From: Flavobacterium sp.
Lineage (GTDB): Bacteria; Bacteroidota; Bacteroidia; Flavobacteriales; Flavobacteriaceae
Assembly: GCF_027533505.1 (NCBI RefSeq)
Contig: NZ_JAPZUB010000005.1
Location: 1 to 43,724 of the forward strand
Direction: 5' to 3'
DNA: 43,724 nucleotides
Numbering within the stretch: the first letter of the stretch is position 1; each line of letters opens with the position of its first letter. Below are positions 33,196 to 42,200 of this stretch, in pieces. A model generated the notes under the pieces. It saw only the letters and a program-made list of their open reading frames with translations, ran no database searches and was not told the DNA's origin. The translations under genes and the position numbers were made by a program.

Positions 33196-35469
33196 ATGCA
33201 AGTAGAAATCAAGAACAATAAAATAAGAGTGCCTTTAAAAGGCAAAGATGAATGGTTAGTTCTTAAACCCGAAGAACAAGTTCGTCAAGAATACATTTGC
33301 AGACTTGTAAATAATTATGGCTTTGACCTAGAGCAAATGGCTCAAGAAATCCAAGTGAGCAATTCTCAACGTGGACAAGGCAGAGCAATGGCTGACATTG
33401 TAATTTGGAAAAACGTAAAAGACAAAAGAGAAAACAACAGTCCGATAATAGTTGTAGAATGTAAAGCTGAACACATTACAGTTCGTGAAGAAGATTATTT
33501 TCAAGGTTACAATTACGCATCTTGGGCAGGTGCTGACTTTTTCGTTACGACCAATCTAAAAGAAACAAGAATTTTTAAGGTTGTTAAAGGTAAAATCCCA
33601 AAGAAACTTGAAGAAGTTGTAAATATTCCTGATGCTAAAACTGTTAATGACGAGAAGAAAATAAACGAGTTATTAAAGCAGACAAAAGCATTTACAAGGG
33701 ACGAATTTTCAAAACTACTTTTCAAGTGCCACAACATTATTCGTAACAACGACAAACTATCACCAGAAGCGGCATTTGACGAAATTAGCAAAATCCTTTT
33801 CATTAAAATTCGTTACGAAAGAAGTAATTCCGAAAATCAAATTTTCTCAAAGGAAGCTTTCAAGAATGACAAAGCAAGTTATGAGAAATATAAACCAAAA
33901 GACGGCAAAGACTTCTATCAATTTTTGTTTGAGCAAACAAAAGAAGATTTCAAAGATGATGACCTTTTTGAGCAGACAGAAATCATAAGAGTAAGAGAAA
34001 ATAGTTTTGAAGCAATCGTTGAAGAATTGCAGATTTACAATCTTTCCACAACATCTGATGATGTAAAAGGTATTGCCTTTGAGCAATTCCTTGGTAAAAC
34101 ATTTAGAGGTGAATTAGGACAATTTTTTACACCTCGAACAATCGTAGACTTTATTGTGGATGTCTTAGACCCACAAGAAAGCGAAATAATTTGCGACCCT
34201 TGTTGCGGTAGCGGTGGATTTTTAATTAAGGCTTTTGAATATGTAAGAGCAAAAATTGAAAATGAAATCCATTTGGCAAAAGAAAAAATCAAGTTGGAAT
34301 ATTATGATGCAGCATATGAAAAATTAAGCGATAAAAAGAAAGCCGAAATCGATGAAACGGTGAATGATTTGTTTTCTAAACTTAATGCTGAACTGGACAT
34401 CAACAATCCAAAGAGCAGAATAAGGGAATTAAGTTATGACTGCATTTTTGGGACAGATGCTAATCCAAGAATGAGCCGAACTGCAAAAATGAATATGATT
34501 ATGCACGGTGACGGACACGGTGGCGTACATCACAATGACGGTCTTTTGAATGTAAATGGAATTTTTGAAAATCGTTTTGATATAATCCTGACCAATCCAC
34601 CTTTTGGAAGCAGGGTTGAGAAATCATTGAAAATAACAGAAGCCGACAAATACACAGACATTGAAAGAATTAAAAAATATCGTAAAAGATACGGAAGTGA
34701 TTACGATGAAGCATTAAAACAAGTAAACGACAATATTGATAAACCATTATTGGATTTATACGAAACTGGCAGTATGAGTTCACTTACAGAAGTGTTGTTT
34801 ATTGAACGCTGTTTGAACTTGTTGAAGCCAGGCGGTAGAATGGGTATTGTATTACCCGAAGGTGTTTTGAATAATACCAACTTACAAAAAATTAGAGAAT
34901 ATGTAGAGAGTAGAGCCAAAATTTTGCTTATCACATCAATTCCTCAAGATGTTTTTATCGCAAGTGGTGCAACAGTAAAGCCAAGCTTGCTATTCTTCAA
35001 AAAATTCACAGAAGAAGAAGCGAAAAAATGGAAATCGGTTTCTGCTAAAGCAGAAAAAGATATTGCGAAAAAATACGAACCTAAAACAAAACCAATCCTT
35101 ATTAAACTTGAATTGAAAGGTAAAGAAGCACCAAGCAATGAGGAGAAAAAGAAATTAAGGGCAGAATTAAAGCAAATTGAAGATACAATTCTATTTGAAA
35201 TTAAAGCCCAAATCAAAAAAGAGTTCAACTATCAAATTCCTATAGCAGAAGTTGAAAAGGCTGGAATAAGCAGTACAGGTTCACAAATAGAAAACGAGTT
35301 AGAGCCCTTAGCTAAAGAGTTTAGAATATATCGTGAAAAGAACAAACTTTGGACTACCTATATAAAAGAAATCAACTACCAAATTGCAGACGAAGAAATT
35401 GGAAGAGTAAGAATAGTTGATGGTGTAGTTTCTGAACCCGAAGTATTCTACAATAAATCTAAGTATTAA
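33196..35469 (+). CDS. fused restriction nuclease-adenine methyltransferase (BcgI-like type IIB)
   Basis: A 757-residue protein. Residues 1-150 resemble the HsdR N-terminal nuclease domain with a PD-(D/E)XK core: Asp67 in MADIVIW and Glu88-Cys-Lys90 in IVVECKAE. Residues about 230-600 are an N6-adenine methyltransferase of the HsdM type with SAM motif DPCCGSGG (334-341) and catalytic NPPF (467-470). The remainder is charged and helical. No helicase motifs are present. A nuclease fused to a methylase, paired with a separate two-target specificity protein, is the layout of BcgI, which cuts on both sides of its site. It follows the regulator by two bases and overlaps the specificity gene by one. 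Confidence 0.88.
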   Translation: MQVEIKNNKIRVPLKGKDEWLVLKPEEQVRQEYICRLVNNYGFDLEQMAQEIQVSNSQRGQGRAMADIVIWKNVKDKRENNSPIIVVECKAEHITVREEDYFQGYNYASWAGADFFVTTNLKETRIFKVVKGKIPKKLEEVVNIPDAKTVNDEKKINELLKQTKAFTRDEFSKLLFKCHNIIRNNDKLSPEAAFDEISKILFIKIRYERSNSENQIFSKEAFKNDKASYEKYKPKDGKDFYQFLFEQTKEDFKDDDLFEQTEIIRVRENSFEAIVEELQIYNLSTTSDDVKGIAFEQFLGKTFRGELGQFFTPRTIVDFIVDVLDPQESEIICDPCCGSGGFLIKAFEYVRAKIENEIHLAKEKIKLEYYDAAYEKLSDKKKAEIDETVNDLFSKLNAELDINNPKSRIRELSYDCIFGTDANPRMSRTAKMNMIMHGDGHGGVHHNDGLLNVNGIFENRFDIILTNPPFGSRVEKSLKITEADKYTDIERIKKYRKRYGSDYDEALKQVNDNIDKPLLDLYETGSMSSLTEVLFIERCLNLLKPGGRMGIVLPEGVLNNTNLQKIREYVESRAKILLITSIPQDVFIASGATVKPSLLFFKKFTEEEAKKWKSVSAKAEKDIAKKYEPKTKPILIKLELKGKEAPSNEEKKKLRAELKQIEDTILFEIKAQIKKEFNYQIPIAEVEKAGISSTGSQIENELEPLAKEFRIYREKNKLWTTYIKEINYQIADEEIGRVRIVDGVVSEPEVFYNKSKY

Positions 35470-36827
35470 TGGAAGGTTCAGTGCACTCATATTTAAAATT
35501 TATTGCGTTTCCAGAATTTAATCTTTGGGACGTTAAGGCATATACATCAAAAAAAATCACGTCCAAGTTCCCATTAGTCAAATTAAATAATTTATTATCT
35601 ACTGACAAAATGGAATGGGTCGAAATTGAGGATGATAAGGAGTACCCTATTTTAGGAGTTAGGGCTAATGGTAAAGGTGTATATCTTAACCGCATTGCTA
35701 AGGGAAGTGAACTTACAATGAAAAAATATCAAAAGTCCAAGGTAAATTATCTATTTTATTGCAAAGTAAGAACTGTTAATGGTCAATGGGGTGTTGTATA
35801 TCCTGAATTTGAGAACACATACGGTTCAAGTAATATGCAATATCTGAAGATTGATGAAACAAAAATTAATTTTAAGTATTTTGAATTATTACTGTCAATC
35901 AAGAAATTAACTGACGAATTTGATAAAAATGCAGTTGGTGCTGATGGTAGACATTTTACATTGAAAACCCTACTCTCTCTTGAAATTCCTTTGCCATCTC
36001 TAAGGGAGCAAAACATAATTGTAAACAATTATTCCAACCAGATTAATAACGCTGAAAAACTCTTACTTGAGGCTAGTGATTTGGAAAACGAAATCGAAAG
36101 ATATTTATTAAATGAGTTGGGGGTTAAAGTTAATTCAACTATTGAAAAAAGCAGCCTTTTGCAATTTATTAATTTTGAAGAAACAAATCGCTGGGATACA
36201 TTATTTCTATTAGGTAAAATCCCAACATTAAAATCCAAATATCCTCTTGTCAATTTTTCAAAGGTGATTAAGTTCTTTAACAAAGACCATAGCAATAAAA
36301 GTATTCGGGTTGATAGTTCTAAATTTCCAAATGAAGAATTTAGATATATTGGAATGGAGCATATTGAAAAAGAAACTGGTAGATTATTGGATATGCCAAT
36401 AGTTAAAGGGAAAGAAATCAAAAGTCAAACCATTAAAGTTCCTAAAGACTTTATTGTTTATGGCAAATTAAGACCCTATCTGAACAAATATTGGATTAAC
36501 CAAACGGAGTATGATAACATCATTTGCTCATCGGAATTCTTCGTATTCGATATTGATAATGGAATAAATAAGTTATTCTTTAAAAATGTTTTATCATCAA
36601 AAATTATTCAAGACCAAATTTCTGATAAAACAAGTGGTGCAAGAATGCCTAGAATCAACGAGGAAATCTTTTTCAATTTGCAATTTCCACTACCGCCAAT
36701 TGAAACTCAAAATATAATTGCATTGAATATATCCAACCTTATATCCAATATTGAAAAATCTAAGGTTGATGCTGGCAATTTAAGATTAGAAGCTGAACAA
36801 GTATTTGAAAATGCAATTTTTAGCTAG
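35469..36827 (+). CDS. type I/IIB restriction specificity subunit (HsdS-like)
   Basis: A 452-residue protein with two target-recognition half-repeats. Each begins with a short aromatic-rich segment ending near the phrase KYPLV or KFPLV (residues about 30 and 260) and closes with the conserved block before a helical spacer: IPLPSLREQNIIV near 178 and FPLPPIETQNIIA near 412. Each half should read one part of a bipartite DNA target. It is translationally coupled to the methylase gene (the A of its ATG is the last base of the TAA). The site recognised cannot be predicted from sequence. Confidence 0.9.
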   Translation: MEGSVHSYLKFIAFPEFNLWDVKAYTSKKITSKFPLVKLNNLLSTDKMEWVEIEDDKEYPILGVRANGKGVYLNRIAKGSELTMKKYQKSKVNYLFYCKVRTVNGQWGVVYPEFENTYGSSNMQYLKIDETKINFKYFELLLSIKKLTDEFDKNAVGADGRHFTLKTLLSLEIPLPSLREQNIIVNNYSNQINNAEKLLLEASDLENEIERYLLNELGVKVNSTIEKSSLLQFINFEETNRWDTLFLLGKIPTLKSKYPLVNFSKVIKFFNKDHSNKSIRVDSSKFPNEEFRYIGMEHIEKETGRLLDMPIVKGKEIKSQTIKVPKDFIVYGKLRPYLNKYWINQTEYDNIICSSEFFVFDIDNGINKLFFKNVLSSKIIQDQISDKTSGARMPRINEEIFFNLQFPLPPIETQNIIALNISNLISNIEKSKVDAGNLRLEAEQVFENAIFS

Positions 36828-36830
36828 ATT

Positions 36831-38315
36831 ATGAGAATACTTTCAGTTAACATCGAAGGATATAAAATATTTAATCCAAGCCCAAAGATTACACTAGGAA
36901 AGGACATTCAATTGCTTATTGGGGTTAACGGCTCAGGCAAATCAACCGTTCTAGAAGCTGTTGCAATAATATTTTCTCAAGTAAAAGAATATTGTGAAAA
37001 TCCTAAGACTAGAGAACGTAAATTCAATTTCAGTATAGAATATTCTTTTAACCTTTCTGAAATAGAAGAAGAAACCACTAATACACAAAAAACTAACCTA
37101 TCTATTAACCACATATTTCTTTCTTCCTCAAAAGAAACAGGGTTAGAGTTTTCAATGTATGTAAACAAAAAGGAGGTTACAACACCTCAGGAAATGTATA
37201 AATATTTACCTGACAATCTGATTTTCTATTATGCGGGTGCTTGCAATACTTTAGAAGAAATAATTGATAAAACAGAAGACGAACAAGCAAAAGATCTGTA
37301 TGGTAAAACAAACGAAAAAAATATTTCTAAAGTAATAGAAAGCATAACAAAAAACATTATCTACATACGCAAAGATTATTATCCATTACTTTTTGCGTTA
37401 AATTTCATTGATAGAGATTTGTCGTTACCATTGAACGGAAAGAAATTTACAATTAAAAATATTCGTTTCGATATAAAACAATTTAGATACACTAAGAACA
37501 CTGATTATAAAAACTTATTTAAACTAACGGGATTTTTAAGAACTTATGCAGACAATCTTTTGAAGCATTCGTTCGGAGTAGAATTTGACGAGGATAATAG
37601 TATTGCTTTTTTTAATGTTGATTATCACAGAGGTTTACTCGAAGCTATTGAAGAATTGCCAAACTTAACGGAAGACCAGAGGTTTAATCAGACAAGATTT
37701 TTGGCCTTTCATTTTATAAGTTTGCTTTTTAGAATCGGTTTCATTAAAAAAATAAACATATCAATTTCGGATGAAGATGGAAATGTTTATCTCATTGATG
37801 ATTTCAGCGAAGGTGAGCAACAATTAATAATTTTAGATTCCATTAAAAAGGTGCTTTGCCAAAATAATACTGTCTTATTTCTTGATGAACCAGACTCATA
37901 TCTTCATCCTCAAAGACAAAGAGAACTTATACCATATTTAAAGGATATTTTCACAGAAAGCTTTACTCAAGTAATTGCTACAACACATAGTCCATTTGTT
38001 GCACAGTCTGTAGACATTGAGAATATTCTTGTTTTTAGTAAAAAAGGTAAACCTTCAACTCATAAAGAGGATATTCTAAGCTATATCTCAATAAATAATG
38101 AGTTGTTTGGTATTCATAGCGAATATAGTATAGAGATTGAAACTAAGTTAAAAGAGTTTCAAAAAATGGTTGCTAAAATAATTTCAAAAGACAATGAATT
38201 GAATGATAGTTTTTATTCACTCAGAGACGAACTAAATACATTTGGGGAGGCTGTTAGATTTATCACAAGCTTTGAAACCCGTAAATTAATTTCAAATGGT
38301 ATTGAAGTTTTATGA
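36831..38315 (+). CDS. ptuA: Septu defence ATPase PtuA
   Basis: A 494-residue ABC/SMC-like ATPase. The Walker A motif GVNGSGKST is at residues 31-39, the ABC signature-like FSEGEQQ is at 325-331, and Walker B with the catalytic Glu is LFLDEPDS around Asp352-Glu353. It is followed by HPQRQRELI and the His-switch ATTHSPFVA, as in OLD/RecF-type ATPases. Its 3' end overlaps by four bases with an HNH nuclease gene of the PtuB type. This pair defines the anti-phage system Septu, in which PtuA and PtuB form a complex. It lies three bases after the specificity gene, so it is part of the restriction operon. Confidence 0.88.
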   Translation: MRILSVNIEGYKIFNPSPKITLGKDIQLLIGVNGSGKSTVLEAVAIIFSQVKEYCENPKTRERKFNFSIEYSFNLSEIEEETTNTQKTNLSINHIFLSSSKETGLEFSMYVNKKEVTTPQEMYKYLPDNLIFYYAGACNTLEEIIDKTEDEQAKDLYGKTNEKNISKVIESITKNIIYIRKDYYPLLFALNFIDRDLSLPLNGKKFTIKNIRFDIKQFRYTKNTDYKNLFKLTGFLRTYADNLLKHSFGVEFDEDNSIAFFNVDYHRGLLEAIEELPNLTEDQRFNQTRFLAFHFISLLFRIGFIKKINISISDEDGNVYLIDDFSEGEQQLIILDSIKKVLCQNNTVLFLDEPDSYLHPQRQRELIPYLKDIFTESFTQVIATTHSPFVAQSVDIENILVFSKKGKPSTHKEDILSYISINNELFGIHSEYSIEIETKLKEFQKMVAKIISKDNELNDSFYSLRDELNTFGEAVRFITSFETRKLISNGIEVL

Positions 38316-38914
38316 GGAAATTTAGAAAAATAAAATCACCTGAGTATTTAAAATCAAATTGGAAAATTTGGGGTATTGAATGGAAATTACAATATAGAGA
38401 CCCTAATAGAAATAATACTTTTAATTGGAGAGGTCATTGGGAAGATTTAATTTTAAATTATTTAGGTCTATCCACACAGTTTCATTGTTCTTTTTGTGAT
38501 ATTGATAATATAACTGTTGGTGCTGCTGCAACAATTGAGCATTTTAAACCAAAACATAAATTTTTCAGTGTTGCATACCATTATAATAATCTATACAGTT
38601 GTTGTGGTGAATGTCAAAAGAAAGGTAAGCGATATAGTACTTTATTGATAAAACCAGATTTGCCAATTTATTCTTTTGAAGAGTATTTTGAAATAGATAT
38701 TAGTAATGGCGAGATTAATCCAAACCCAGCAAAACCATTACTAAATAGACAAATGGCTGAAAAAACTATAGAATTGTATAAACTAAATAATGGAGACAAG
38801 CCAAGATTACGACTTAAATCTCTCAACTTATATATTTCTAGTAATCCCACAATGCATATTGACAATTATTCTTACCGTTTTTTTATTGAAGAATTTATCA
38901 GAATTACTACTTAA
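38312..38914 (+). CDS. ptuB: Septu HNH nuclease PtuB
   Basis: A 200-residue HNH endonuclease. A zinc-type pair C59-S-F-C62 precedes the HNH core, with His77 in ATIEHFKPK, Asn in AYHYNNLYSC (92-93), and a second Cys pair C98xxC101. The IEHFKPK and YNNL...CxxC arrangement is typical of PtuB and of related retron-linked HNH proteins. No reverse transcriptase is present here, which favours Septu over a retron system. It is translationally coupled to ptuA (ATGA overlap) and is the last gene of the operon. Confidence 0.87.
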   Translation: MRKFRKIKSPEYLKSNWKIWGIEWKLQYRDPNRNNTFNWRGHWEDLILNYLGLSTQFHCSFCDIDNITVGAAATIEHFKPKHKFFSVAYHYNNLYSCCGECQKKGKRYSTLLIKPDLPIYSFEEYFEIDISNGEINPNPAKPLLNRQMAEKTIELYKLNNGDKPRLRLKSLNLYISSNPTMHIDNYSYRFFIEEFIRITT

Positions 38915-38931
38915 ATCAGCAAACGCTTTTG

Positions 38932-39008
38932 GTGGCACATTTGTATTTTTTTTTCAACGCACAGACCAACGCTAAAAAAATCCAAAAGAGCCACTAAGCC
39001 AACGCACC
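38932..39008. repeat. right flanking hairpin module of the defence operon
   Basis: Arm 38932-38952 (GTGGCACATTTG then a T-run) and arm 38974-38994 (A-run then CCAAAAGAGCCAC) pair at about 17 of 21 positions. The loop contains CAACGCACAGACC, very like the loop of the left module. CCAACGCT (38966) and GCCAACGCACC (38998) repeat the left pair with the same 33-base spacing. It may also terminate the operon because the stem follows ptuB closely. Confidence 0.75.
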
Positions 39009-39057
39009 AAGACACTGCAAAATATGGACAGATCAACAACGACAGACAGAAGGCCAG

Positions 39058-39191
39058 CTTGTAACAGGCGTTTGGCAAAAAAGCGGGTTCAGTGGTTAAT
39101 TGAACATTCTACCTCGTATCAACTTTTGTGCTGGGTTGACAATTTAGTGCTTCGAAATCCGCTTCTTCGCCAAGCGCCAAAACGTTACAAG
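39058..39191. repeat. attC-like long imperfect inverted repeat
   Basis: The ends CTTGTAAC (39058-39065) and GTTACAAG (39184-39191) are perfect complements. Inside, GGCGTTTGGC pairs imperfectly with the GCGCCAAAAC side, AAAAAAGCGG with CCGCTTCTTC, and further blocks match to about 46 bases per arm with bulges, leaving about 35-40 unpaired bases in the middle. The TAAC/GTTA ends, bulged arms and variable centre resemble integron attC sites, but no integron integrase is visible. Confidence 0.7.
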
Positions 39192-39266
39192 AAACCTTCG
39201 AGCTACACTAAACGCAAAGAAACTGTATAAAAAATTATGACAATTTAAAAACTAAAATCAAAAAAA

Positions 39267-42200
39267 ATGAAAAAACAACACAAACTATTACTGCTCTTTA
39301 TTATTTTGACAAGCTTTTTCAAAGGCTATTCACAAGAATATGAAGTAAATCTTTCACCCGAAGGAAAGTTAGAAACAATTTATGATAATCAAGGAAATCA
39401 ATTTAAACTTAAAGATATTTTAATTAATGCTCCAAAAAATTCTGGAATTTTAACCACCACTAGTTTAACTTGTTCAACAACTTCTTACTTCAACTTATAT
39501 TTTGAACCAGGTTGCGGAATGGAAGACACAACAAATCCAACACACAATGCTCGACGTGCGGTAATGTGTAAAGTATTTGAAGACATATCTAACTTTATTA
39601 CTTCACCTTTATCAACTACTGGTAACAAAGTAAATATTTGGGTTAGAAATATCGCAAATTTAAGTGTGCCATCAGGCACATTAGGATTAGCCTCTTCATA
39701 TTATCTTCCCACACCAAATGGTGGAGGAATTTTAGATGGTGAAATATGGAAAACTATTCATTTAGGGGTTGACTCGTACACAAATGTTTTAAATGGAACA
39801 AACCTTTTCTATCACGGTAGAGTTGCTTTTAATTTTAACGACCCAAGTATAAATTGGAATACCAATCTATCTATAAATTCACCAAGTAATTTATACGATT
39901 TATATACTGTTATTTTACACGAAGTTGTTCACTCATTAGGATTTAATAGTTTCATTAATCAAAATGGAGGGTCAATTGACCCTTCACCATATTATAGTAG
40001 ATATGATACTTTTTTACGAACTAATAATAATATCCCACTACTCACAATTGGTAGTTGTAATATGTATGATGTTAGTTTCAATTCAGCTGTTTCTCCAACT
40101 GTATTAAGACCCGGATGTACTTTACCAAACAATATAAGCTCTGGTGTACTCAACAGCACTATTTGTAATAATGCCATAAAATATGTAGGATCTTCAACAG
40201 TTCCTGTTTACACTCCAACATGTTTTGAACAAGGGAGTAGTCTAAGCCATTTTGAAGATATGCTTTATCCTACTTGTGCTTCTCCTTATGGTAACGATAG
40301 TTACTTTGTTTTAAGTAATGTAAATCTTTTAGGAACAACTAAGCGTTATTTAAAACCCGAAGAACGGAATGTACTTTGCGATATTGGTTATAATGTAAAG
40401 ACCACTTTTGGAACAAGTTCAACAATTGGTGGTTTTTTTAATTATGGGGGTACTACCTGTGCTGGTATTTCTGTTGCTGGTATAAATGATGGATTAAATA
40501 GTAATGGTTCATACAATTTTATTGGTAATATTGCAACTATTGGAGGAATAAGCAACAATGTGTCTATTACAAACCTATTAGCAAATGATATTAATGCAAC
40601 TAGCTTTGAGTGTTTACAAGATATTTCATCACCATTAACAACATCAATATTAAATACATCAGGCACAAATACAACGATATCAACATTCACAACTACTACA
40701 TCTGGTTTACACATATTGAGATATATTCCAGTAAATGGCTCTAAACGTGGTAACATTACATATGTGTATGTTTATGTTATAGCTCCATTTACTCCTGGAC
40801 AATGTTCAGCAGTTCCTAATACTTGTGATTTAATATTAAATGGTAATTTTGAACAATTTTCAAACTTACCAACCGCAACTTCTCAAATCCCAAGAGCATG
40901 TGGTTGGACTACACCTTTTCCAACCTCATCATTACAATATACTTCATCATATTTTAACACAAATGTTGTTGCTGGGACAACTCCACAATCATTTCATGTA
41001 GATATACCATGCAACTTTTTTGGTTTTCAAAACTCCAATAATAATATTGGTAATGGATATGCGAATATTTATACTTCAAGGTTTGCAGGTAAACAACATT
41101 TACTCACAAGACTAAAATCACCTTTATTACCTAATACCAATTACCAATTAAGTTTTGATGTTTCACTATCAGAAGGTAGAAGTAATTTTGCAAGCAATTT
41201 ACAAGTTTATCTTTCAAATACAACTGCTATTTCATTTAATACAGGAACTAATTTTGAGATGAATACAGTTCCAAATCCAGCTATGCTTTTTACTTCCCCA
41301 ACAATTACAAGAAATATTAATGGATGGGATACTATTACATTTAATTTTACAAGTACAACTGGCGGTGAAGAATTTTTATATTTAGGTTTGTTAAAAAATG
41401 TCATTTTAAGTTCAAATGTTCCGTCAACTAATACCACATGTAATTTGAGTGACTCTACAACAAATACATTTGCAGAACAATTAAGTTATTATATTGACAA
41501 CGTATCATTAATTCCTACCAACGGTGCAGTTTTAAATTTACCTGCATCAATTTGCAGTACTCAAAATTTAAATGATTTATCTATATATTTAAGTGGTACA
41601 ACTGCCAATGGTGTTTTCTCGGGTACTGGTGTTACTTTGGCAAACGGCGTTTATTCCTTCAATGCTTCAGTTGCTGGAGTAGGCACTACCACAATTGGAT
41701 ATACTTTTACAAATAGTAGTGGATGTACAACAACTTTATACGATACTATATCAATCACTACTACTTCTTCCAACACGATTGTTGTTGATGCTATTAACGA
41801 TAACTTCTCTAGCATGCCAATAATTGGTGTATCAGGTGGTGTTACAACAAGCGTATATGCTAATGATTTATATAATGGCACAGCTTCAAGTTCAGCTTCA
41901 TTACCAAATGTCAATTTTTCTTTGGTTACTCCTTTATCCATAGTTGGTGCTACAATTAACAGTTCTGGTCTTATTTCAATACCAGCTGGTACACCAGCTG
42001 GCACCTACACACTAACATATAGATTGAGCTCAATAGGTAATTGCAGTTTCTCTGATACAGCAAATGTTACTATAGTAGTTACAAACAATAACACTACTCC
42101 AAACCTTGTTGCAGGTATTAGAGCCAATAATGCTGTAAATCACATTGAACTTCAAAGCACAAATAAATCTATAATATCTGGCTCTTTTACCACTTATAAT

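Larger units (their letters stand above)
38915..39266. other. non-coding region with two inverted-repeat modules
   Basis: No credible gene; short open frames here overlap the hairpins. It holds a hairpin module at 38932-39008 and a 134-bp attC-like inverted repeat at 39058-39191. An A-rich leader precedes the ATG at 39267. No consensus promoter was found for the next gene. Confidence 0.55.

Noticed and set aside
33196..36827. Classical type I restriction system with HsdR
   Set aside because: No helicase-containing HsdR is present; the nuclease-like domain is fused to the methylase, which fits the BcgI layout better.
36831..38914. Retron defence system with PtuAB effectors
   Set aside because: The ATPase-HNH pair is also used by retrons, but there is no reverse transcriptase frame and no structured msr-msd region around the operon.
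32807..39008. Target-site duplication of a transposon from the 11-bp repeat GCCAACGCACC
   Set aside because: The 11-mer is part of a longer shared module with a second motif and a hairpin, and no transposase is present; a duplicated target site would not carry a structured module.
39024..39230. 68-residue frame between ptuB and the exported protein gene
   Set aside because: It lies across the 134-bp inverted repeat, so its sequence is dictated by the repeat and it resembles no protein.
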